64,000 nucleotides of DNA from Adiantum capillus-veneris (Eukaryota > Streptophyta > Polypodiopsida > Polypodiales > Pteridaceae): contig CM043953.1 of the NCBI GenBank assembly GCA_014529385.2, positions 115,788,049-115,852,048 on the forward strand. Reading direction: 5' to 3'. The notes beneath the pieces were generated by a model, which worked only from the letters and a program-made list of their open reading frames with translations, did not search any database and was not told where the DNA came from. The position numbers and the translations under genes are program-made. Shown piece after piece: positions 21,144 through 30,921 of the stretch (its first letter is position 1; each line of letters opens with the position of its first letter).

Positions 21144-22841
21144 CTAACCATTTACCCTGGTTTTATGAAGTTTTTCATCAGCCTCCATAAGCTGGTAGCT
21201 TCCATTGGCATACTTTTTCCTGATGATGAAAGGGCCTTCCCATCGGAGCAGGATTTTCTTATCCTTGCGCGTGTCGAAGCGATTGTCGTAGCGGAGCACC
21301 AACATTCCTTTCTTCAATTCTTTTTTCCGGAGATGCTCGTTAAAGCTAAGCCGTCTATGCTCTGCTTGTGCTGCATAATAATTTATTGCTTCTTCTCTGT
21401 CCAGCTGCAGTCTTTCCAAGTTGATGATGTGATCTCTCAAATGCATGTTGGGTTGTTGAAGTTGGCTTGCCATTACTCTGAGACTTTGTAGTTGCACTTC
21501 AATGGGCAAGATTGCTTCCTTACCAAATACTAGATGATACGGTGTGAATCCCAAGGATGTACGAAATGAAGTTCTGTAGGCCCATAAAGCTGGTAGTAGA
21601 TACTTATCCCAGTCTCCGGGATGATTGTTTACCTGCTTGGTAATAATTTTAGAAACCATTCCATTTACCTTTTCAACTAGGCCATTACATTGAGGGTAAT
21701 ATGGTGAAGAGTGCCTCCTTGTAATGCCCAATTTCTGCATTAATTCTCCTACCAAGTCTGCTCTGAAACCTGGCCCTCTATCAGAGATGATCTCTAAAGG
21801 TGTGCCAAACCTACAACATATGTGCTCGTAGATAAATTTAGCTACCTCTACCGCTGTGATTCTAGTGGTGGCTGTAGCCTCTGCCCATCTAGTCATGTAG
21901 TCGACCCCCATGATAATGTAGAATTTTCCTGAGTTGGCCCTAGGTAATGGCCCAATGGCATCAATACCCCATTTTTCAAATGGGCCATATGAGAGAATAG
22001 GTGTCTGTGGTTCAGGCATAAGTGACCTAGTGCCGGCCTTTTGACACAACTTACACGTTTTGCACCAATGGTGTACATCACGGTTGAGGCTAGGCCATAT
22101 GAAGCCTGCCTGCAAGATTTTCCTACTTGTTATTTCTAGGGCAAGGTGACCACCACAATCCCCGTCGTGACAGCTAGCAATTACTCCCGTGATTTCGTGA
22201 GAGAGAGGGACCTTCCTGAGTATTTGGTCCTTACCCTTACAGTACAAACCATCATTGATGAGTCGATACCTTGTGGCCTTCCGCGTCAGCCATTGCTTCT
22301 GTCCCTTTGTTAAATCTGATGGGCATTCCCCTGTTTCCAAAAAATGCATGATGTCAGGCAAGGCATCACTGCCTTGAAATAGAGGGAGCTTTAGTTTTAT
22401 TGCTCCAACCACCACTTCATGTAGTCTTTTACTTGCTAGGGCATCTGCTTCTTGGTTTTGAGCCCTTGGGATATGGTGTATTTGAACTTCTTCAAACTTA
22501 CCCAACAAGGTTTTTACACCTCTTAAGTGAGTCCTTAAACTAGGATTCTTGCATGTCCATGCTCCATTTACTTGCCTTACCAGAAGTAGAGCATCCCCAA
22601 ATACATTAAGGTGTTGTACACCTTGTGAGACGCACCCTTTTAGACCCTTGGTTAGTGCTGCATACTCAGCTTCATTGTTAGAATGTGAATCTAACAATTG
22701 GCCCAACGAAAATACCTTTGTCCCTTTGTCATCAAAGACCACTATGCCTGCAGATGCTTTGTCGGACGCTCGCTTGTAGGCTCCATCAAAGTAGAGAGAG
22801 TATGCTCCTTCTACCATCGGTGGTAGTGGAGGTAATCGCAC
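21144..22841 (-). CDS. Second RNase H and integrase of element B
   Basis: 565 codons, open throughout. Residues 10-150 form a complete RNase H of the archaeal/plant type (YSLYFDGAYKRA, NNEAEYAALTKGL, VFGDALLLVRQVNG, HIPRAQNQEADALA), distinct from the retroviral-type RNase H at the end of the preceding ORF. Then follow the H2C2 zinc module (GDCGGH...CKTCKLCQK) and the integrase core with all three catalytic residues: KWGIDAIGP, IISDRGPGF and CNGLVEKVNG. The C-terminal GPF-type module reads LLRWEGPFII. The frame overlaps the RT ORF by 31 bp in another frame, so production would need a frameshift, or this is a mutation. The catalytic residues look intact. Confidence 0.92.
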   Translation of the reverse strand: MRLPPLPPMVEGAYSLYFDGAYKRASDKASAGIVVFDDKGTKVFSLGQLLDSHSNNEAEYAALTKGLKGCVSQGVQHLNVFGDALLLVRQVNGAWTCKNPSLRTHLRGVKTLLGKFEEVQIHHIPRAQNQEADALASKRLHEVVVGAIKLKLPLFQGSDALPDIMHFLETGECPSDLTKGQKQWLTRKATRYRLINDGLYCKGKDQILRKVPLSHEITGVIASCHDGDCGGHLALEITSRKILQAGFIWPSLNRDVHHWCKTCKLCQKAGTRSLMPEPQTPILSYGPFEKWGIDAIGPLPRANSGKFYIIMGVDYMTRWAEATATTRITAVEVAKFIYEHICCRFGTPLEIISDRGPGFRADLVGELMQKLGITRRHSSPYYPQCNGLVEKVNGMVSKIITKQVNNHPGDWDKYLLPALWAYRTSFRTSLGFTPYHLVFGKEAILPIEVQLQSLRVMASQLQQPNMHLRDHIINLERLQLDREEAINYYAAQAEHRRLSFNEHLRKKELKKGMLVLRYDNRFDTRKDKKILLRWEGPFIIRKKYANGSYQLMEADEKLHKTRVNG

Positions 22842-24511
22842 TTCTCCTTCCTTAGATTGCTTCTCCTTCCCTTCAAAGACTTAAAGACTTGGTAGGTCAT
22901 GAGTCCCCCCAAACTTTCCGTTGTCGTGCTTTCTACCTGTACCATGTAGTCAAACTCTTGCAGACGAACTAGCCATTTAGTAATTCTAGCAGACACATCC
23001 ATGTGTTGTACAACATAGGGAAATATTTCATCCGTGGTTAGAATCACAAATTGCTTAGGCAGCAAATATGACCTAAACTTTGTAGTTGCACATCTAAGAG
23101 CTAGGACTAAGTGTTCCACATGGGTGAAACCTTTCTCTCCTGCTGTCATCATTCGACTAGAGAAGTAGATTGGCCTCATGAAAGATGTCACCGTATCCTT
23201 TTGGAGTAGCACAACCCCCAATGAGTCATCACCAACACTTGAGGTGACATAGAATTTTTCATCCCACTTAGGTGGTGAGATAGTTGGCAGAGTGGCTAAG
23301 ACCTCCTTTACCTTGTTGTAGTGATGTTCACTTTCCTCGTCCCAAGTGAAAGTTGGTCTTTGATTGAGTTGTTGCAGTGGTAGAACAAGTTGTGATAGTA
23401 GATGTATGAATCTACTTAAGTACCTCACCTTCTGTAGAAAAGAGACCAGTTGACGTGCGGTCGTTGGTGAAGGTAGGGCTATGAGTGCGGACACCTTACT
23501 TGGGTCGGCGTTGATACCTTTTACTGAAATTTCATGGCCTAGTAGAATGACTTTACTCTCCCCAATGTGGCATTTATCCACATTTAATTGCCCACCTAGG
23601 CTCTGCAACCTGGCCAAACCTTCAGTTACCTTTTCTAAATGTGAAATACGGGAGCTATATATACAAAAATCATCAATGAACACTCTTATGGATGTTCCAA
23701 AGAACGGTTGAAAAACATACGTGACATATCTTTGGAATGTGGCAGGTGGATTTGTGAGACCAAATGGTATAACCCTGTATGTAAAACAACCCCATGGCGT
23801 GATAAAAGTGGTTTTTAGCTGATCTTCCAAGGCTATGCGTATTTGAAAGTATCCAGAATAACCATCACAGACGGTATAGCATTCAAAACCCACTACTTCA
23901 TTCAGAAATTCATCCAAGAAAGGGAGAGGAAAGTGGTCTCTCTTAGTAGCTGCATTTAGTGGTTTGTAGTCAACACAAACCCTCCACTTACCATTCTTTT
24001 TAGGCGTCACCACTACGGGTGACACCCATTCTGAGTTTTCTACAAGATAGATGAATCCCGCCTCCAGCAGTTTCCTTACCTCGGCCAAGAGTGCCTTTTT
24101 TTGTATGACCCCCAGTCGTCGTAGCTTTTGCACAACTGGTTTTACCCCTTCCTTCAGCTTAATATGATGTTCCACCACTGTAATGCCTGTGATTCTTTCA
24201 TAGTTGTCAATGAACAGGTTAGGAAATCCCATCAACATTTGCAAAAAACTATCTTTCTCCTCAAGTGTTAATTCCGTAGACAACATACCCTTCAACCTAC
24301 TTCCTCCTAGGCTAGGTGATTTGCTCTCCTCTTCATTGGGTTGCCCTTTTGGTGATGGATCACCAGTTGTGCTTACCATTTGTGGATCCTTCATAATGAT
24401 ATCCATCACATCAATGGAACTGTCACTTTCGTCGGTGGATGTGGTCTCCTCCTCAGAACTGGAAGATTCGCTAGTGGTTTCATCTACCGATGTTTCCAGA
24501 TTCATTTGCTT
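22811..24511 (-). CDS. RT and RNase H of element B
   Basis: About 565 codons. An acidic Ser/Glu/Thr-rich linker (1-60) is followed by a classical Ty3 RT: VKPVVQKLRR, EWVSPVVVTPKKNGKWRVCVDY, DGYSGYFQIRIA, FGLTNPPATFQR, the catalytic VFIDDFCIYSS, and LGHEISVKGI. The retroviral-type RNase H that follows (FYVTSSVGDDSLGVVLLQ) lacks the usual TDAS acidic residue, so this RNase H may be inactive, with the added one at 22841 taking over. The reading frame is the same as the protease frame upstream, separated by one TAG at 24512-24514. Confidence 0.9.
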   Translation of the reverse strand, partial: KQMNLETSVDETTSESSSSEEETTSTDESDSSIDVMDIIMKDPQMVSTTGDPSPKGQPNEEESKSPSLGGSRLKGMLSTELTLEEKDSFLQMLMGFPNLFIDNYERITGITVVEHHIKLKEGVKPVVQKLRRLGVIQKKALLAEVRKLLEAGFIYLVENSEWVSPVVVTPKKNGKWRVCVDYKPLNAATKRDHFPLPFLDEFLNEVVGFECYTVCDGYSGYFQIRIALEDQLKTTFITPWGCFTYRVIPFGLTNPPATFQRYVTYVFQPFFGTSIRVFIDDFCIYSSRISHLEKVTEGLARLQSLGGQLNVDKCHIGESKVILLGHEISVKGINADPSKVSALIALPSPTTARQLVSFLQKVRYLSRFIHLLSQLVLPLQQLNQRPTFTWDEESEHHYNKVKEVLATLPTISPPKWDEKFYVTSSVGDDSLGVVLLQKDTVTSFMRPIYFSSRMMTAGEKGFTHVEHLVLALRCATTKFRSYLLPKQFVILTTDEIFPYVVQHMDVSARITKWLVRLQEFDYMVQVESTTTESLGGLMTYQVFKSLKGRRSNLRKEKCDYLHYHRW

Positions 24512-26295
24512 CTACTTGCCAATCCTCATGTCGTAGTAGATTGTCTCCCCTTTCTTACCGGTCATGCGTAGAAGGCCAGTACCCCAGTCCTGTTTTTCCT
24601 TCATGGCCATCAACCATGGCCTTCCCAAAATTAGTGGATGGCCCTCCCCCTTAGTAGGCATTACAAAAACATCTACCTCTACCTCAGTGTTGAAAGCTTT
24701 TATTTCACGGCACTTACCACACCCACACACTTTACTTTTGCGTTGTTTGCCATCTTTGCCTTGCATGGAGAAGGCCTGTCAACCTCGAGCCCTAATCGAA
24801 GCATCATAGCTTTGCTCATTACACAGATTTGTGCGCCTCCATCAATGTAGGTGTTTCCAACCCTCTTTCCTTTTATGTTTACATCGACAATTGGAAGGAT
24901 GTCATCCATGTTGCATCCCGAAATTGCTCCGGCTACCTTTGTTTTGGAGCGTCTTGTACTTACCATTTTAAACCATTGTCGCCTTACTTTAGGTACAAGA
25001 TGTAGTAGTTGTGGCCATGTAATCTTTGGTCCTTGCTCTGCCACATCCAATGTTATATCATAGGGCTTAGAACGTTCCCCTAGCTGGAAGTCGGTGATGC
25101 CCAATTTCCGTCGTGGCCTAGATGGCCTCTTGCTAGTTTCTCCTCTCATGCTTCTCTCATCATCTGATTGTGTAGCCTTCTCCCTCCTAGCTCTTTTCAC
25201 AGTCATGGCTTCAAGTGGTTCTAAAAAGGTTACCTTCTCCTTACCCTTGTTCCTCTCCTTTGCTCTGGGTGGATCCACTACTACGGCTTTTGCTTTCTCT
25301 TCTAGCCTTATGATGTTTACAGGGAGATCAGGTGGTGGGGCTGGTGGAAGAGGTGGAATGGATGCTTGTAGTGGTGTCTGGGGTGGACGTAGAATTTGTG
25401 TTGGTGGGGGTGGTGCTCGGGGTGGGGGTGTTCTTTCTCTAGGGGGTGACAATTGGTTCCTTCTACCTCCTCTATTATAGTTTTGTCGTGGTTTGGGACA
25501 GTAGTACATACCGTGACTGTCTTCTCCGCAGTTGTAGCAATGATACTCCCTGTTTTGTCGTCGTGCTCTTCCAGGGTCTTGATCTCTTTCTTGACTCCTC
25601 CCTTGCTGTATTAAGTGGACAGACAAATTCTGCAGTTGGTCAGTAATATGGGCCAACATATCTTGTTGGTCATCTCTTACCCCAAGAGCCGGTGGTGGTG
25701 GTATGGTGGTTGTTGTAGTTGCTGGTCGACGCGATGTTCCTGCTTCTGTTGACTCCGTTTCTTTGGCTTTCATTCGCATCTTCTTGTCCTTAAGGCGAGC
25801 AATCTCAACGGCTAACTCGTACGTAGCCGGGAATCTACCTTTCACCTTCTCCTTGAGAAGCGGCCATAAGCCATGCGTGAACCGATCTTTTTTTAGGAAA
25901 TCGGGTGCGGCTTCCCCCCTTGCCAGTGACTCAACCCACCGTTCCCACAAATCCACAAATTTGGACTCATAGGTGACATATTCTAAAAGACCCTCCTGCT
26001 TCAAGTCTCTCAACTTGTCCCACAACTTTTCTGAAGTGGTACCTCCCCCAAAGAGCCTCTTAAAAGCGGTTTTTAAGGGTGCTTGTGGAAGTGCATTGTA
26101 CCATGATCTAGCTTCTAGCTTCATGAGATGCTTAAAGATTCTAACCCGGGATTCATCCGTATCTTTGTTGCTCACTACACATGCTACTTCAAAGTCATCT
26201 AGGCAGTCTGTTACCAAATCCTCCCCCTTCTTTCCTTTAAATGTTGGAAATGCTACACTTGCCATGATTACTAAGAGAGAGCTAGAAAGACACAC
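24512..26295 (-). CDS. Gag and aspartic protease of element B
   Basis: Gag is open from 26295 (probably started at the Met of MASVAFPTFKGKKGED, about 26262) and shows the retrotransposon Gag core (DCLDDFEVAC, RIFKHLMKLEARSWYNALP). It continues through a proline-rich stretch to one zinc knuckle, CYNCGEDSHGMYYC. The protease start, NTYIDGGAQICVMS (D-G-G motif), is in the same frame. The protease end (LILGRPWLMAMK) lies in 24766-24512 in a different frame, so a frameshift near 24720-24760 splits the enzyme. A single amber codon at 24512-24514 then separates it from RT. Confidence 0.85.
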
Positions 26296-26303
26296 TGCTT
26301 AAC

Positions 26304-27083
26304 TTGCAAAAGTTTTTTTCTTCTTTACAAGGAGGCGTGTATACCCTCTTATACTAGGACATAGATTAAAACTTCAAACGGTACATTGCCTTGTACCAAA
26401 GGTAAGACAAATGGTTGATCTGATGCCAGAACCTCCAAAAACCGCTCCCCACCCGGCATGGTGTCAATGACGTGCTAGTAGTGAGCCTTCAAATCCAGTA
26501 TTACCTTGATTGAGCGTACACGTGTTGGTATGTGTGATCTGTCTTGAGGTAGGTTGTACTGATTCATGTGAAGCTTAGAGGTGCTTAGTCACTGTCCAAG
26601 ATTGTGGGAGAGGGTGGTGTTCTTTCCTGAAACAAACTCAGTAGATCCCTAGTTTCTCTAGTGAGAGTGTGAGCCAATGCTTCCGTTATCTATGCTGCAG
26701 CATCAGGTGCGACTTGAAAACTGACTGTGATAATTACCTCGGTGACTTGAGTTACCCGATTCTCAAAGTAGAATAGTGTTGATTCTCTATTGTGTAGAGC
26801 TCCTTCCATTTTGTTGTTGTGGGTTGGTTGTAGGTTGCGGACATGGTTTCGACCTTCTCCTTCTTCTTCTTGGCACTTGGCTTATGTATATCCACTGGGT
26901 TTGGCGTGTTGGTTGCCTCTCCCACTGCAAATCGATTACCGTTACGCCTGGCACTCGAGCTTCGATGGAGATGCAGAGTTCGTCTAGTTGTGCTTGGAGC
27001 TCTTCTTCTTCTGTCGTCCAATTAGCAAATCCTGCTAGCCATTCATCCATTCACAATAGTTTAAGGGTTTCATGAAAAGATCC
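26304..27083 (-). other. 5' leader of element B
   Basis: Lies between the primer-binding site and gag. It has one leader ORF of 87 codons at 27050-26787 (MDEWLAGFANWTTEEEELQA, then an arginine-rich SQVPRRRRRRSK). It may be a displaced Gag N-terminus or an upstream ORF. The rest is non-coding. Confidence 0.45.
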
Positions 27084-27099
27084 TCAGTGGGGGCACCAA
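27084..27099 (-). promoter_or_regulatory. Primer-binding site of element B
   Basis: The minus strand reads TGGTGCCCCCACTGAG two bases after the 5' LTR end. The TGG start, complementary to a tRNA CCA end, and the position support a PBS; I cannot name the tRNA. Confidence 0.7.
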
Positions 27100-27101
27100 A
27101 T

Positions 27102-27316
27102 GACGGGAGCAAAGCGAACCCCGAACCCCGAACCCCGACGGCCTCTAAAACACCGGGGACCGAATGGCGCGCCTCGAGCCTGTCATGGTAAAGCAAACAG
27201 GGGAACCACCTAGCTTCAGCGGCTAGGACACAAACAACACACCACCATAACAAAGTTTTCATCCAAGAGAGATGGATGCTTGGGAGTAATGATGAAGAGG
27301 AAAGGGAATGAGATCA

Positions 27317-27353
<37 letters not shown>

Positions 27354-28668
27354 GGGAGGGGGTATAGCGGCTTAGTACTTAGGCACCACAAAAGGATGGC
27401 GAATCCGCACACCCTTCACACATACACAAGCTCACTCCAAAACACAAGACTAGGTGGCGATTCCGCACACCTCACATGGGCAAAACATTGGAAGAAAACA
27501 TACTCACAAAACCTCAAGCTTTATTTAGAGAATAAGGCGATGAAATGAGGAGCATAGGGTAGGGGAATGAGAAGGGAGAGAGTGGTAGAGCACATGGCGG
27601 ATAGGTGGGAGTTGATGGCGAAGACTCGCACGAGGATTATGGCCATCATCCTTCATTTAGTTGCCCTTCATCTTCCATAGCCAAGGGTGTAGAGGTCATG
27701 CTCAAGACAAGCATGGTGATTGCGGTGATGGTGATGGTGTGTGTGTGTGTGTGTGCACTAGGCACACACAGTGCATAGTGTGTTCTTTGGTGATGTTGTG
27801 TGTGTTTTTGTGTGATGGTGACCCCTCTTTATATAGGGGAGGAGGGGGGAGAAATTCTAGAATTTAGAAATGAAGAAATCATTATCTACATAGGCCATGT
27901 GACTGTGGGCCCCACTTGTCTGGCTGTGTATATATGTGCCAGAACAGCAGTCTCATGAGAGAGAGACTAAGAGAGAGAGAGGGGTTGATGAAAAAAAGTG
28001 AGAGGTGACATGGAGAATAAAGTAATTACAAGAGGGGAGAGAGGGGAGTGTGTTCAGAGGTGAATCTGTGTGCAGATGTGTGTGAACACAAGAAAAATCA
28101 GGTAACCATCGGGTGGGGATGGGTCTGTGGGAACCTTTTTCAGTGAAACTGAGTGTGTGTGAGTGTGGGGGAGGTTATTTAGCTACAAGTCAAGAGACAT
28201 GGCACCCTTTAGAGAGAGAGGGGGGTATTTAGGTCATGGGATATGATAGGAGAGAGAAAGAGGGGGTGGGGTATACTATTTTGGAAGATAGGGTAAGTTG
28301 CATGTGAGTTAAGGTGCATTATTGGTGAGTTGTAATGTATTATTGGTGAGAGGTGGGGTAGCTTGAGGGGAGAGAGAAAGGAGAAAGGACAAAGGGAAGA
28401 GACAGGGGGTTGACCTTTTGAGTGGAGGAGAGGAAAAGGGACACCCGGCAGGGCAACATTGAAGAAAAAGGAGGCAAGGTGGGGATGGGCTACCCCGTAG
28501 GCATGAGGTGGCCTATTTTACCTTTCTTATATATTTACATAATCATACTTTATTTTTTCTTGCTTTTTTCCAATGCCTTTTATCACTCCCTCCATAAGAG
28601 GGGGTTTTCATGGGGTGGGGATGAGAGAAGAGGGGTATGGGAGCTTGGCTTGTGAAAAGCCCCCATCA
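27102..28668 (-). repeat. 5' LTR of element B
   Basis: 1567 bp, TG..CA on the minus strand. A TATA box is at 27827-27836, a (GA)n tract at 27319-27350 and a (GT)n tract at 27737-27756. It has an extra repeat of CCGAACC near 27115-27135 relative to the 3' LTR. A frame inside the last part (27262-27035) begins with a hydrophobic MKTLLWWCVVCVLAAEA and could be an upstream ORF. Confidence 0.95.
27827..27836 (-). promoter_or_regulatory. TATA box of element B 5' LTR
   Basis: The minus strand reads CTATATAAAG, identical to 20175-20184, and would drive genomic RNA of element B. Confidence 0.7.
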
Positions 28669-29207
28669 ACAGCATCACAAAATGGCATAGGGAATGAAAT
28701 AGTAATAGTTGTAGCATTTAACTTTCTGTAGTCCACACACACCCTCAACTTCCCATTCTTCCTTGGCTCAACAATAATTGGTGACAACCATGACACTTCA
28801 TTAACTGGCTTGATGAATCCTACTGCCAATAACTTATCTATTTCCTGCTTTACCTTCTTTGCAAAGTTGGGGTTCATTCTGTATCTTTATTGCATGATTG
28901 GTTTAGCATCCTCCCTAAGATTAATGTGATGTTGATGTAGTTCAGGATCAATGCCCTTTACCTGTGAATAATCCCATGCAAATACATCTTTATTCTCCTT
29001 CAACAACTGAATCAACCCTTTCAAAAATTCACCTTCAGCATGGATGCTGATTCTGACCATCTTGGGATCTTCTTCAGTTCCCAAATTAAACTCTTTGACT
29101 TCATCTTCTCTTACCCTAGTTGAGGTACCAAACCTTTTCTCATAAATCTTTTCTGCCATTATCGTTGCTTCCTTCTCCTCTTGATCAATCTGCTCTTTCT
29201 GAGGCAC
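28669..29207 (-). pseudogene. RT N-terminal part of element A
   Basis: Contains the run DVFAWDYSQVKGIDPELHQH, a stop (at about 28884), then MNPNFAKKVKQEIDKLL, GFIKPVNEVSWLSPIIVEP and RVCVDYRKLNATT, the standard start of a Ty3 RT. It ends exactly at the ACAG duplicate of element B, and the next residues are at 19438. One internal stop and a frame jump are present. Confidence 0.9.
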
Positions 29208-29402
29208 CTATAAATTCCGTTCCATCATCTGCAACACTTCAGATCCAGCTATTTCTTGGCCTGGAACTATCTGTACCTCATCTTCACCCTGGTCTTCACC
29301 CTTCTGTAATATCCCTTCTACATCAACCTCAAAGACAAGAACAATAGTGGGATTAGCTCTCAAAAATTCCTCCTCTTCATCATCTTCCACTGCATCTGCC
29401 AA
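29208..29402 (-). pseudogene. Protease-RT linker of element A
   Basis: An open acidic piece (ADAVEDDEEEEFLRANPT) between the protease and RT, bounded by single stops on either side in nearly continuous reading. Confidence 0.5.
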
Positions 29403-29404
29403 GT

Positions 29405-29785
29405 TTATGGTCTGAGCACATAATGGTTTAGTCCTTGGAGGGATTTGTTTTCCCTTGATATGGTTATTGATTGCTTCCCCTTTCTCAACATGACCACATT
29501 TTCACCCCAATCCTGTTTAACTCTGGCTTGTCTAAACCAGGGTCTTCCCAACAACATCTTGTAGGAAGAATCTGAATCCTTCATTCTAAGCACCACAAAG
29601 TTCACAAAGAAAACCATGCCTGCAATTTCAATTGCTTGCTTCTTGAGGATGCCTAAAGGTTGGACTCTCCTCTGATCTACCATCTTTACTTGAAATGGTG
29701 TTGGAGACAATGTTCCTCCTAGCTTCAGTTTTCTATAAACTTCCTCAAGGAGTATATTCACCCTTGATCCTCCATCCAACAGAAC
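29405..29785 (-). pseudogene. Aspartic protease of element A
   Basis: Shows LLDGGSRVNILLEEVY (D-G-G-S active-site form) and MLLGRPWFRQARV (second conserved block). It is in the same frame as gag, from which one TAA (near 29788) separates it. That stop is either a mutation or the remnant of a read-through arrangement. Confidence 0.8.
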
Positions 29786-29788
29786 CTC

Positions 29789-30921
29789 TTAAAAGAGCAT
29801 GCCTTGAAACACCACTGCCACAATAGGCACTACGAAATCCACATCTTCTATATCAATATGCTGCAACATTACTTCAAGACACTGGTTTGTCAACACTTGG
29901 TCTTGCTGACCCTGAATCTCCTTCAACAATTTCTCCTTAAAGGCTGGAACTATACATAATAATTGATCCAAGGACAATTGCAAGGGAGAATTCACAAGTA
30001 CCTCAAACCAATCTTCGTCTTCTTTCATTGGCATCAAACTTGCCTTGTCAAGCTTCTGTTGCTTCTTGGCTATCTCCAACTCTTCATTATCCTCCTCTGC
30101 ATACTGAACCTTCTCCTTCTGCACTTTTTCAAGAACCTTATCCCTCACATCTTTCTGCTCTCTCCAATTAATTGGTCCCTTATCTTTTGCTCTTTTAATT
30201 GCCAATGCTTCAACTTCTTCCACCTGACCACATTGGTAACAATCACAATACCAACCATCTTGATGTTCCTTCTTCTGCTCAGTCTGATATACAATGACTG
30301 GCTCTGGTTCTTGCTGCTCCTGAATTTCCACCAAAATAACATTAGCTTGAGCTTGTTGATTATGTTGTGGTTGTTGTTGCATTCCTTGTTGGTCTGACTG
30401 ACCAGGCCTCACAATGGGCATTCCTCTTTCTCCCCTGTGTCTAAACCATAAATCACAATTGAGACCAACCCAATGGTCTGGTGATCCACAATAGACACAA
30501 GGAATGACTCTATCTTGTCTTCTCTGATTCTTGTTTTTCTCTCTCCAAGGAGCTCTTGGAGATCTTGGTGGTCTCTGAAATGGTTGTCTTTCTCTTAATG
30601 GAGCTACTTGATTTGCTGCAGCTTCACCTCTACCTCTTCCTGCATTTGGCTGCTCCATATTCTTGGGGTTAAACCAACATCTAGAGGTGGTATGTCCTTC
30701 TTTGTCACATATTTCACAATACAACTTAGCTTTGTGTGGCAAAACTCAATAACCAATGGTCTTTAATTTACTCACCAATTCCCCTTCCTGAATTGCATTA
30801 TCCTTCTTGGACTTCTTCTTTGTGCTTTTCTTCTTCCTCTTTACCTTTCCTTCAACATCACTTGACTCAGTATCATCATCTGAATTAGCATCTGAATCAG
30901 TTTCATAAGGATCAGTGGAGT
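29789..30921 (-). pseudogene. Gag C-terminal part of element A
   Basis: A Lys-rich basic stretch (KVKRKKKSTKKKSKKDN), one stop, then a zinc knuckle CEICDKEGHTTSRC (CX2CX4HX4C), a Gln-rich region and a second Cys-rich CDCYQCG. The N-terminal Gag is missing: the sequence changes at 30922 into CACTA DNA. Confidence 0.8.

Larger units (their letters stand above)
19439..28668 (-). mobile_element. Ty3/gypsy element B, complete, dual RNase H (Tat-like)
   Basis: Two LTRs (19439-20995 and 27102-28668) start TGATGGGGGC and end TCCCGTCA on the minus strand. The 4-bp flanks ACAG (19435-19438 and 28669-28672) are direct repeats, and the interrupted RT of element A reads through in frame when one is removed. 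A primer-binding site and polypurine tract lie where expected. The order gag, PR, RT, RNase H, second RNase H, integrase is that of the Tat/Ogre side of Ty3/gypsy, which carries an added archaeal/plant-type RNase H. The LTRs differ by few substitutions plus GA, GT and an 8-bp repeat-number difference, so the insertion is fairly recent, but frames are broken at three places. Confidence 0.93.
14206..30921 (-). mobile_element. Ty3/gypsy element A, degenerate, split by element B
   Basis: A minus-strand LTR retrotransposon. Coding parts in order are gag (30921-29789), protease (29785-29405), RT start (29207-28669), RT end and RNase H (19438-18203), integrase (18110-16881), then an extra 3' ORF (16655-14464) and the 3' LTR (6203-14205). 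Element B (19439-28668) sits in the RT; dropping it and one 4-bp ACAG rejoins the RT frame. Several stops, frameshifts, an internal 212-bp duplication and a lost catalytic integrase residue show it is dead. The gag start and 5' LTR are missing, since at 30922 the sequence changes abruptly to the CACTA 3' half. Confidence 0.9.
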
